A stretch of 5,488 bases of DNA from Deltaproteobacteria bacterium. GTDB taxonomy: Bacteria; Myxococcota; B64-G9. A program made the translations under genes and the position numbers. A model generated the notes under the pieces. It searched no databases. It was not told where the DNA came from and worked only from the letters and a program-made list of their open reading frames with translations. Within the stretch, counting starts at the first letter, position 1. Each line of letters opens with the position of its first letter. Shown piece by piece: positions 1 through 5,108 of this stretch. Location: positions 1-5,488 of the forward strand of contig QMME01000300.1 in NCBI GenBank assembly GCA_003647095.1, given 5' to 3'.

Positions 1-972
1 CAATACCTTCGCTCCCCGCCGCGCCAGCTCCAGGGCATAGCTGCGCCCCAGCCCACCCCCGCCTCCCGTCACCACCGCCCCCCGACCGTCGAAGCGGATG
101 TCGTCGGCATGCTTTCTCCGTTCCAGGCCGGCGTCGTCCAGCCACTCGATTTCGCCGCGGTCGAGCACCACCTCGCCGGTCCTGTCGTTTACCACCCGGA
201 ACAACGCCCGGCCCTCGGCTTCTTTCCAGATCTCGGTGCGGATGGGATCGCCCGGGTACAGGGGACGGGAAAAGCGCGCCTTGAAGCGCGACACCCGCTC
301 GGGCTGGCCGGGGATGAGATGCTTGATGCAGGCCCGGCAGGCGTAGCCGTAGGTGCACAGGCCGTGCATGATGGGACGTTCGAAACCCATGGCCTGGGCC
401 ACCTCGGGATCGACGTGCAGAACGAACAGGTCTCCCGAGAGGCGGTACAGCAGGGGCTGGCCGGCGGCAGGTCGGGCCGGCTCGTTGAAGTCCGGCTCTC
501 GTTCGGGCTGGACGAAATCGCTCGCCGGCGGGGGCTCGCCGCCGAAGCCGCCGTCCTTGCGGCAAAACAAGGTGAAGACGTTGGTAAACAGCTTCCGGCC
601 GTTGGAGTGGTAGGTATCGGCCTCGGCCACCACCAGCGCACCCTTGAGCTTGCCACGGTCATACATGCGGGTGATGGCACCGCGAGTCTCCAGCTTGCCC
701 TCGGTGGGAATGGCCTGGTGGAAGATGATCTCCTGCTCGCCGTGCAGGATGCCGGACAGATCCGCTCCCGACTCCATGGTGGCCAGGGCCAGAAACTCGA
801 TCACTCCGGCGATGGAGAAGGTGGGAATCACCTTGAGCTGGTTTTCGTAGACGTAGTGCAGCTCGTCGAAGCCGGCGCCCACTCCCAGGGCGTAGAGCAC
901 GACATCCTTCCAGGTGTACTCGCGTTCCACCGGACCCAGCTGCTTGCCGATCGCCTCGGTTTTCAGTGCCAT
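1..972 (-). CDS. MFE-2-like fusion: hydratase 2 (MaoC-like) then short-chain dehydrogenase; 3' end cut by window
   Basis: The open frame runs without a stop from ATG at 972 through the window edge (324 codons visible). Residues 1-285 resemble the hydratase 2 part of peroxisomal multifunctional enzyme type 2 (HSD17B4): YALGVGA at 27-33, HGEQ at 77-80, a GGFGG turn, then LYRLSGD with D181 and H186 of the hot-dog active site, followed by PIMHGLCTYG. From about residue 292 the text switches to a Rossmann start, RFDGRGAVVTGGGGGLGRSY, with the TGxxxGxG cofactor motif at 302-309. By family knowledge, hydratase 2 hydrates trans-2-enoyl-CoA to (R)-3-hydroxyacyl-CoA and the dehydrogenase oxidises that product, so a role in fatty acyl-CoA turnover is inferred. 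The start is supported by AGGAGG at 977-982, 4 bp upstream. Oddities: the domain order is opposite to that of eukaryotic MFE-2, and the usual Asn-Pro of the hydratase motif reads Phe-Val. The dehydrogenase catalytic residues lie outside the window. Confidence 0.88.
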   Translation of the reverse strand, partial: MALKTEAIGKQLGPVEREYTWKDVVLYALGVGAGFDELHYVYENQLKVIPTFSIAGVIEFLALATMESGADLSGILHGEQEIIFHQAIPTEGKLETRGAITRMYDRGKLKGALVVAEADTYHSNGRKLFTNVFTLFCRKDGGFGGEPPPASDFVQPEREPDFNEPARPAAGQPLLYRLSGDLFVLHVDPEVAQAMGFERPIMHGLCTYGYACRACIKHLIPGQPERVSRFKARFSRPLYPGDPIRTEIWKEAEGRALFRVVNDRTGEVVLDRGEIEWLDDAGLERRKHADDIRFDGRGAVVTGGGGGLGRSYALELARRGAKVL

Positions 973-1033
973 CTCGCCTCCTGCCGGGCAGGTTGTTCAT
1001 GCCGTCGTCAGGGAAAGAAATGTAGCGCATCTG

Positions 1034-1084
1034 GGGAGGAGAGAAAAGCCCGCAGGTGGCAACACTTCAGGCCGGGCCTGTCCC
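1034..1084. repeat. Dispersed direct repeat, copy A (51 bp)
   Basis: This 51-bp stretch matches 1967-2016 in the same orientation with one substitution and one 1-bp indel. It contains an odd-length perfect palindrome at 1068-1080 (CAGGCC-G-GGCCTG) and ends in the GCCTGTCCCC core that recurs nearby. On the minus strand it can also fold AGGCCCG against CGGGCTT and is followed by a T-rich run, so it could help end the vapC transcript. It lies downstream of vapC. Confidence 0.85.
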
Positions 1085-1087
1085 CGC
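1073..1087. repeat. 15-bp repeat CGGGCCTGTCCCCGC, copy 1
   Basis: It is identical to 1141-1155 in the same orientation and overlaps the right end of repeat copy A. The minus strand reads GCGGGGACAGGCCCG. The GGGGACAGGC core recalls the ends of REP-like or RAYT-associated elements from memory; no transposase is visible in the window. Confidence 0.75.
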
Positions 1088-1125
1088 ATGTTCCTTGCGC
1101 ATTCTTCTGTCTTTCCAAGTGGTTA

Positions 1126-1140
1126 CGGCTACAATAGCCG
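1126..1140. repeat. Short hairpin, 6-bp stem and 3-nt loop
   Basis: CGGCTA and TAGCCG flank a 3-nt loop. The hairpin sits directly against the second 15-bp repeat at 1141 and downstream of vapC on its strand. No T-run follows on the minus strand, so it is not called an intrinsic terminator. It may be a structural part of the repeat element. Confidence 0.5.
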
Positions 1141-1155
1141 CGGGCCTGTCCCCGC
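1141..1155. repeat. 15-bp repeat CGGGCCTGTCCCCGC, copy 2
   Basis: This is an exact second copy of 1073-1087, same orientation, with a start-to-start distance of 68 bp. The sequence to its right (1156-1185) carries three near-repeats of GCGTGTT, so the surrounding DNA is locally repetitive. Confidence 0.75.
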
Positions 1156-1207
1156 GCGTTTCTGCGTGTTTCCCGCGTGTTGTCGCGTGGTTCTGGGTAT
1201 TTCTCCT

Positions 1208-1612
1208 TCAAGGAGAGAGTAACTCCAGGCCGTTGAAGTATCCCCGGTAGAAGCCGCGATCGCGGCTAAGCAGGCGATCACACTGCAACCGGGCGTGGGC
1301 TCCGATCAGGAAATCGGCAACGATGCGTTCCCGGCGCCCACCGGCACCGCGCCAGGCATGCCAGGCATGGGCGGCCAACAGCGCGGCTTCCCGACTCATG
1401 GCCGAAAAGCCGATCTCCAACTTGTCCAGCGCCGAGAGCAACTCCCGCTGGCGATGTGCGTACACGGTTGCTACCTCGGCCCAGACGACTTCACAGGCCA
1501 CCAGCGCACCCTCGCGCAGGCAGGTGCGCAACATTTCCCGGGAAGCCGGGCCATGAATCGGATCGGGTTCGAGGATATCGATAAGTATGTTAGTGTCCAC
1601 CGCGGTAATCAC
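1208..1612 (-). CDS. vapC: PIN-domain ribonuclease toxin, VapC family
   Basis: This 134-residue protein is the usual length for a VapC toxin and is a single PIN domain. The acidic metal-binding set is visible: D6 in AVDTNILID, E46 in VVWAEVA, D100 in IVADFLIGAHA, and D118 in LLSRDRGFY. Family members are Mg2+-dependent endoribonucleases that cut tRNA or rRNA and are held inactive by a cognate antitoxin; the target here cannot be told. Translation starts at GTG (1612-1610), which overlaps the antitoxin stop as GTGA, a coupling arrangement typical of toxin-antitoxin operons. A purine-rich AGGGGAG lies just upstream, inside the antitoxin gene. No active-site loss, truncation or frameshift is seen, so the toxin looks intact. 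The stop at 1208 falls in a small palindrome (1202-1216) with no obvious terminator function. Confidence 0.93.
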   Translation of the reverse strand: MITAVDTNILIDILEPDPIHGPASREMLRTCLREGALVACEVVWAEVATVYAHRQRELLSALDKLEIGFSAMSREAALLAAHAWHAWRGAGGRRERIVADFLIGAHARLQCDRLLSRDRGFYRGYFNGLELLSP

Positions 1613-1830
1613 GGCTCTCCCCTCAGCTCAACCATTATCTCATTCGTGACCCTTCCGTTTCCCAGAGAACCGTACACCTCGTCGATACGGTCGCGTCGGT
1701 CGGCCTTGCGGGCAACCAAATGTCCTTCCTCCTCGCTGAATTCAAGAATCGTCCCCGGCTTGATGCCCAACCTTGTTCTCAACGCCTTGGGAATCGTGAC
1801 TTGCCCCCTCTCGGCAACTTTCGCCTTCAT
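1609..1830 (-). CDS. vapB: AbrB/MazE-fold antitoxin (VapB-type) of the VapC toxin
   Basis: This 73-residue protein has the swapped-hairpin AbrB DNA-binding fold at its N-terminus, shown by ERGQVTIPKALRTRLGIKPG followed by an acidic strand (residues 7 to about 40). The C-terminal part from about 45 (RIDEVYGSLG to VELRGEP) is the likely toxin-binding tail. Antitoxins of this class neutralise the PIN toxin and, with it, repress their own operon. I chose ATG at 1830 because AGGAGG at 1837-1842 lies 6 bp upstream. A GTG at 1860 would add ten residues (MIQYILRRCV) that cover the Shine-Dalgarno and the -10 region, and it is rejected. The gene is followed by vapC with a 4-bp overlap. Confidence 0.92.
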   Translation of the reverse strand: MKAKVAERGQVTIPKALRTRLGIKPGTILEFSEEEGHLVARKADRRDRIDEVYGSLGNGRVTNEIMVELRGEP

Positions 1831-1836
1831 GACGCA

Positions 1837-1842
1837 CCTCCT
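1837..1842 (-). promoter_or_regulatory. Ribosome binding site that decides the antitoxin start
   Basis: AGGAGG on the minus strand, 6 bp before ATG 1830. It is a near-perfect anti-Shine-Dalgarno match and favours the 73-residue antitoxin over the longer GTG-started form. Confidence 0.8.
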
Positions 1843-1850
1843 GAGTATGT

Positions 1851-1879
1851 ATTGTATCACATGTATTCATATTTCTTAA
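1851..1879 (-). promoter_or_regulatory. Sigma-70-type promoter of the toxin-antitoxin operon
   Basis: On the minus strand, -35 TTAAGA (1879-1874) and -10 TACAAT (1856-1851) are separated by exactly 17 bp. A TGA directly before the -10 gives an extended -10 (TGnTACAAT). Transcription would begin near 1844, leaving a short leader that includes the Shine-Dalgarno. The stretch is strikingly AT-rich against the surrounding GC-rich DNA. Confidence 0.65.
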
Positions 1880-1889
1880 GCATGGATAC
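1854..1889. promoter_or_regulatory. Candidate operator: inverted repeat over the antitoxin promoter
   Basis: GTATCACATG (1854-1863) and CATGGATAC (1881-1889) form an inverted repeat with one bulged base, separated by 17 bp, so the arms fall on or beside the -10 and -35 boxes. A direct repeat ATGTATT (1847-1853 and 1861-1867) also lies here. This is a plausible site for autorepression by the AbrB-type antitoxin and toxin complex, which is the rule for the family; binding itself is inferred. Confidence 0.45.
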
Positions 1890-1891
1890 AC

Positions 1892-1920
1892 CAACACCCA
1901 TAGAAAAACATTAGGTGTTG
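1892..1920. repeat. Inverted repeat CAACACC/GGTGTTG upstream of the TA promoter
   Basis: Perfect 7-bp arms at 1892-1898 and 1914-1920 enclose a 15-bp AT-rich middle. It lies 12 bp upstream of the -35 box and could be a second operator half or a structural remnant. There is no T-run on either side to suggest a terminator. Confidence 0.4.
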
Positions 1921-1966
1921 AGCCAAAGCAGTGGGCCCAAAACGCTGTGCCTGTCCCCATGTATTT

Positions 1967-2016
1967 GGGAGGAGAGAAACGCCCGCAGGTGGCAACCTTC
2001 AGGCCGGGCCTGTCCC
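1967..2016. repeat. Dispersed direct repeat, copy B (50 bp)
   Basis: This is the second copy of the 1034-1084 repeat, same orientation, differing by one base and one 1-bp indel. It keeps the CAGGCC-G-GGCCTG palindrome (2000-2012) and the GCCTGTCCC core. Another GCCTGTCCCC lies just left at 1949-1958. The copy starts 25 bp past the stop of the lipoprotein gene on the minus strand, and its potential CCCG/CGGG stem followed by GTTTCTCT could weakly end that operon. Confidence 0.85.
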
Positions 2017-2028
2017 TTCCCGCGGGAA
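2017..2028. repeat. 12-bp perfect palindrome TTCCCGCGGGAA
   Basis: A perfect even palindrome that abuts the right end of repeat copy B and lies 13 bp downstream of the lipoprotein stop codon. It could be a dyad binding site or a tight hairpin. No T-run follows on the minus strand. Its position against the repeat end suggests it may mark an insertion edge, but that is speculation. Confidence 0.4.
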
Positions 2029-2041
2029 CGTGTGCTCCGGC

Positions 2042-3355
2042 CTACTGTCCCTGGGGGTTCGATAACCTGAGGATGGTGCCGTTGACGCCGCTGATGAACA
2101 CCTCCACCGGGTCGCAGACGATGCCGCCGTCGGGCAGGGTGCGTTCGTCTTCGTTGCGCGGGGCGGTACCCCAGACGTTTTCCAGCCGCTCCACGGGCAG
2201 GTCTCCGAAGGGACAGACGAGGCGATCGTGAAACAGGTACAGCTTGCTGTCCCACCCCACGAAGACGGCCCAGGAGGTGTCCTGCGGATCGCTGCCCCCG
2301 TCGGGCACCGGGCCGCACTTGGACTGGTAGAATCCCCACAGTCCGCGCAGGTAGATCTTGTCGATGTCCACGTAACCACCGGCAGCCAGGGCCAGGCCAT
2401 CCAGCCGCTCCCAGTTGCCACCGGAATTGCGGCGCAGGATGAGCCCCTCCAGGCCCACGGCGAAGATCTCGAAGGCACCCCGTCCCCAGACTCCGTTCAG
2501 GTGCTTGTCGTGCAGCTCCGGGGGCAGACTGTAGCGGCTCCAGGAGTTGCCGTCGTACTCCAGGATGGTGCCGTTGTTGCCCACGGCCACGAAGAAATCC
2601 CTGGCGGTGCCGAACACCCCGCCCAGGCGTTCGGGGGTGAAGCGCAGGTAGCTGGTGCGGGTGCAGGTGCCGCCGCTGCCGCCGTCGCAGGGATAGGTGT
2701 AATCCTCGCGGTAGCGCATCTCGCGGAACTCTCCCAGGGCCTCTTCCCAGCGAACTATCAGCCCCTCGCCGCCCACCGCGATGACGGTGGGCTGCTGCTG
2801 GGGATCGGCACCGGCGGCGGGCACTCCCCAGACGTCATGGAAGTTGTCGGTGACCGGCTGGGGATTGGGGTTGGCCGCGTCGGGATCGTTGATCACCCGC
2901 TGTGGCTGCCAGGCGGTACCGTCGTAGCGCAGGATGGTGCCCTCCTGGCCCACGGCGAAGATCTCGCGGCGCGTCTCCACCCCCTGCTCGTCGTGCAGTA
3001 CGTATCCCCAGACCCCTTCCAGGTTCTCCTCGGTGCCCGATTCCATCTCCGTCCAGGAAGAACCGTCGTAGTGAAGGATGTGACCGGCGAATCCCACGGC
3101 GTAGATGTCGTCGGGCCCGGCACCCCAGATATCCATGACATTGATCTCGGGAGTACGTCCCTCCAGGCCGCTGTGTTCCTGCTGGCTGGACCAGATCTGC
3201 TGCCATTGCGGCAGGGCGGCGGTGCAGGGATCCACATCGGCCCCATCCTCGCCATCCGTCACCCCGGAATCGCCGCTGCTGCCAGACCCGCTGCAGGCTG
3301 CCAGCGACAACGCCAGCAACACCACCCATTGCCGCCATCCCGCTGTGCGAACCAT
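2042..3355 (-). CDS. Secreted lipoprotein with seven propeller-type repeats
   Basis: This 437-residue protein starts with a lipoprotein signal: positive n-region, hydrophobic VVLLALSLAA, and lipobox L18-A19-A20-C21. Serine at +2 suggests outer-membrane sorting. An Asp/Gly/Ser-rich linker (22-45) follows. The rest holds seven units opening with [I/V/L]-[W/F]-G at W77, W116, W176, F248, W290, W340 and W395. Most continue with an (I/F)(Y/F)AVG strand, G-x-I-L and YDGxxW, as in DDIYAVGFAGHILHYDGSSW. Seven units fit a seven-bladed beta-propeller. Six cysteines beyond the lipidated one (44, 223, 231, 347, 381, 414) could form disulfides in the periplasm. The ligand or partner is unknown; I infer a binding or scaffold role, not an enzyme. 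The start has GGAGG at 3360-3364, 4 bp upstream. It follows the kinase stop by 21 bp, so the two are almost certainly co-transcribed. Confidence 0.85.
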   Translation of the reverse strand: MVRTAGWRQWVVLLALSLAACSGSGSSGDSGVTDGEDGADVDPCTAALPQWQQIWSSQQEHSGLEGRTPEINVMDIWGAGPDDIYAVGFAGHILHYDGSSWTEMESGTEENLEGVWGYVLHDEQGVETRREIFAVGQEGTILRYDGTAWQPQRVINDPDAANPNPQPVTDNFHDVWGVPAAGADPQQQPTVIAVGGEGLIVRWEEALGEFREMRYREDYTYPCDGGSGGTCTRTSYLRFTPERLGGVFGTARDFFVAVGNNGTILEYDGNSWSRYSLPPELHDKHLNGVWGRGAFEIFAVGLEGLILRRNSGGNWERLDGLALAAGGYVDIDKIYLRGLWGFYQSKCGPVPDGGSDPQDTSWAVFVGWDSKLYLFHDRLVCPFGDLPVERLENVWGTAPRNEDERTLPDGGIVCDPVEVFISGVNGTILRLSNPQGQ

Positions 3356-3376
3356 GAATCCTCCGCCTCCTGGTTG

Positions 3377-4960
3377 CTACTGCGCGGTAAGGTCCACGAT
3401 GACCGGGATCGTCTCGTCGGCCGGAACCTTCACCGTCCTGGTTTTTTCGATGTTAAGCTTGGGATTGAAAAAACGCAACCGGTGCTGGCCGGCGCGTACG
3501 CGCAGCTTGAAGATGGGCGTTTCACCGGGAACCCGCTTGCCATCCAGCCACACCCGGGACCAGGGACGGCTGTTGATATCCAGGAATCCGTAACGCTGCC
3601 GCACCCGGTGTTCGGCTCCGTACCGGGCCGTTTCGTCGGCCGGTCCGCCGGCCGTGCCATCGCCCGGCCCGGCGTCGCCGGCGACAGGCACGGGCTCCCC
3701 CACCCGGGCCGGCTCCGGGGCAGCGCCGGCATCGGTGGCGGTCACCCCGGCGTCACCGGCGGCGGACCCGGAAAACAACCCCGGCCGTCCCAGCAGGTAA
3801 GCGCCGGCGACGGCAACCAGCACCAGTGCCAGCAGCAAACCAGGCAAGCGCCTCCGGCGGGGGGGAGGGGATCCGCCGCGCTCGCTGGAACGTATCTCCA
3901 GCGTGGCCATGTTGAGCATCTCGGAGGTGGCCATGCCATCGGGGGCATGTCCCTCGCTGGCCAGGCGCCGGCGCAGCTTTTCCGAGGTCGAGCGGGAAAC
4001 GATCTCCTGGCTGATCTCCTGGGAGAAGCGCTGGCGCATCCACTCGGCCAGGTGCGCGGCGTTGAACTCGGGGGCCTGTACGTGCAGGGCCCGCACCAGG
4101 GCCGAGAGCATGGCCGCGGCGCTGTCGTAGCGTCTTTCCGGCTCCCGGCTCAGGGCCTTGAGCACCACCCCGTCGACCTGGGGCAGCAACCCCGGCCGCT
4201 CCACCGAGGGAGCCCGGGGTCGGGCCCGGCGGATGTTGTCCAGGGTGGCTACCTCGTTGTCCCCCTCGAAGGGACGTTTGCCGGTGAGCATCTCGTAGAG
4301 CACGATGCCCAGGCTGAACAGGTCGGAGCGGGGATCCAGCTCGCGGCACTCGGCCTGCTCGGGAGACAGGTAGCAGGCCTTGCCGCGGATCACCCCCTGG
4401 GCGGTGGAGTGGATGCGGCTGCGAGCCTTGGCGATGCCGAAATCGGTCAGCTTAACCTCGCCCTGGAATCCCACCAGGATGTTCTGGGGCGAGACGTCCC
4501 GGTGAATGATGCCCTGGTGCCGATCCTGGGGATCGCGAAAGCGGTGGGCGTAGTCCAGCCCCCGGGCCACCTCGGCGGCGATGAACATGGCCAGCTCCAC
4601 GGGCATGCCCTCCTGCCTTTCCTGCAGGCGGCCGAGCACCGTCTCCAGGTTGCGCCCGCGCACGTACTCCATGGCCAGGTAGTAGTCCTGCTCCACCTGG
4701 CCGAACTCGTACACCTGGACGATGTTGCCGTGGCTCAGCGGCAGGGTGATGCGGGCCTCGTCGATGAACATGTCTATGAAGTCGCGGTTACGGACCAGGT
4801 GCGGCAGCACCTGCTTGATGACCAGCTCCTTCTCCACCCCGCCGGGGACTTCCAGCCGGGCCCGGTAAACGTAAGCCATGCCGCCGGTGGCCAGCAGTTC
4901 CAGCAGCTGGTAGCGACCGAATTTTCGAGGCAGGGCTTCCACGAATGGCAACGATAACAT
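3377..4960 (-). CDS. Transmembrane Hanks-type Ser/Thr protein kinase with periplasmic PEGA-like domain
   Basis: This 527-residue protein has a kinase domain at about 16-292: glycine loop ATGGMAYVY (24-32), Lys49 in LVIKQ, Glu68, HRDVSPQN with catalytic D155 and N160, DFG at 173-175, and SPE at 199-201 in place of APE. All key catalytic residues are present, so it should be active. A juxtamembrane segment follows, then RRRR and one hydrophobic span at about 372-391 with an N-in orientation. An Ala/Gly/Pro/Asp-rich linker (394-445) leads to a C-terminal PEGA-like domain (about 457-524, with VWLDGKRVPGETP). The kinase would sit in the cytoplasm and the tail outside the inner membrane, probably as sensor or envelope anchor. 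Candidate autophosphorylation sites are S185 and T186. An in-frame TAG lies directly before ATG 4960, so the protein cannot start earlier. No good Shine-Dalgarno precedes it. The lipoprotein gene follows after 21 bp. Confidence 0.93.
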   Translation of the reverse strand: MLSLPFVEALPRKFGRYQLLELLATGGMAYVYRARLEVPGGVEKELVIKQVLPHLVRNRDFIDMFIDEARITLPLSHGNIVQVYEFGQVEQDYYLAMEYVRGRNLETVLGRLQERQEGMPVELAMFIAAEVARGLDYAHRFRDPQDRHQGIIHRDVSPQNILVGFQGEVKLTDFGIAKARSRIHSTAQGVIRGKACYLSPEQAECRELDPRSDLFSLGIVLYEMLTGKRPFEGDNEVATLDNIRRARPRAPSVERPGLLPQVDGVVLKALSREPERRYDSAAAMLSALVRALHVQAPEFNAAHLAEWMRQRFSQEISQEIVSRSTSEKLRRRLASEGHAPDGMATSEMLNMATLEIRSSERGGSPPPRRRRLPGLLLALVLVAVAGAYLLGRPGLFSGSAAGDAGVTATDAGAAPEPARVGEPVPVAGDAGPGDGTAGGPADETARYGAEHRVRQRYGFLDINSRPWSRVWLDGKRVPGETPIFKLRVRAGQHRLRFFNPKLNIEKTRTVKVPADETIPVIVDLTAQ

Positions 4961-5108
4961 CTAACGCCGCCACTGCCAAAAAAGTCCCCTGGCGCCGCCC
5001 GGTCCGCCGCTGGAAACCGCCGCCGCCGTGCTCCTGGCCTGCCTGGTTGCCCTGTTGGTCTGGTTGCTGTTGCGCCGGCGGTCGACGGCGTCTCGTTGAG
5101 GGCGCGGG
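4961..5108. other. Gap between the HD-GYP gene and the kinase gene
   Basis: There is no convincing gene in these 148 bp. The minus strand shows no clear -35/-10 pair and no strong Shine-Dalgarno before the kinase ATG. A plus-strand frame (about 5010-5099) would encode a hydrophobic stretch followed by three arginines, but it has no ATG and no ribosome binding site. The kinase promoter, if separate, is probably here but I cannot point to it. Confidence 0.5.

Larger units (their letters stand above)
973..1207. other. Intergenic region between vapC and the hydratase/dehydrogenase gene
   Basis: No coding frame here has family resemblance. On the minus strand a frame is open across most of the gap from a TTG at 1211, but it has no credible start or domain and runs through the repeats. 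The region holds a ~50-bp dispersed repeat, two exact copies of a 15-bp sequence 68 bp apart, and a short hairpin. A promoter for the gene starting at 972 must lie here or upstream. The best minus-strand -10-like hexamer, TACATT just upstream of the start, has no matching -35, so I do not call it. Confidence 0.6.

Noticed and set aside
109..1137. A 342-codon plus-strand open frame opposite the hydratase/dehydrogenase
   Set aside because: The minus strand encodes clear MFE-2-like sequence in a complete frame. The plus frame has no motif and runs on into the intergenic repeat.
1008..1211. A 67-codon minus-strand frame after vapC
   Set aside because: It has only a TTG start overlapping the vapC stop, is rich in Arg and Cys, and runs through the repeat elements; its similarity to another frame in the window is due to the repeat itself.
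1609..1860. A longer antitoxin starting at GTG 1860
   Set aside because: The extra ten residues cover the promoter -10 and the strong Shine-Dalgarno that serves ATG 1830, and antitoxins of this family begin close to the ERGQVTIP motif.
2228..4957. A 909-codon plus-strand open frame opposite the kinase and lipoprotein genes
   Set aside because: It is the antisense shadow of two well-recognised minus-strand genes in GC-rich DNA. It has no domain and is low in complexity (Gly, Ala, His, Gln, Val).
4961..4990. A sigma-54-like TGGC...GC pattern before the kinase
   Set aside because: The spacing and the second box do not match the -24/-12 consensus, and it would lie too close to the start codon.
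5010..5099. A possible small plus-strand membrane peptide (ETAAAVLLACLVALLVW then Arg-rich end)
   Set aside because: It has no ATG, no Shine-Dalgarno and a stop only a short way upstream. A hydrophobic frame can arise by chance in Leu/Ala-codon-rich DNA.
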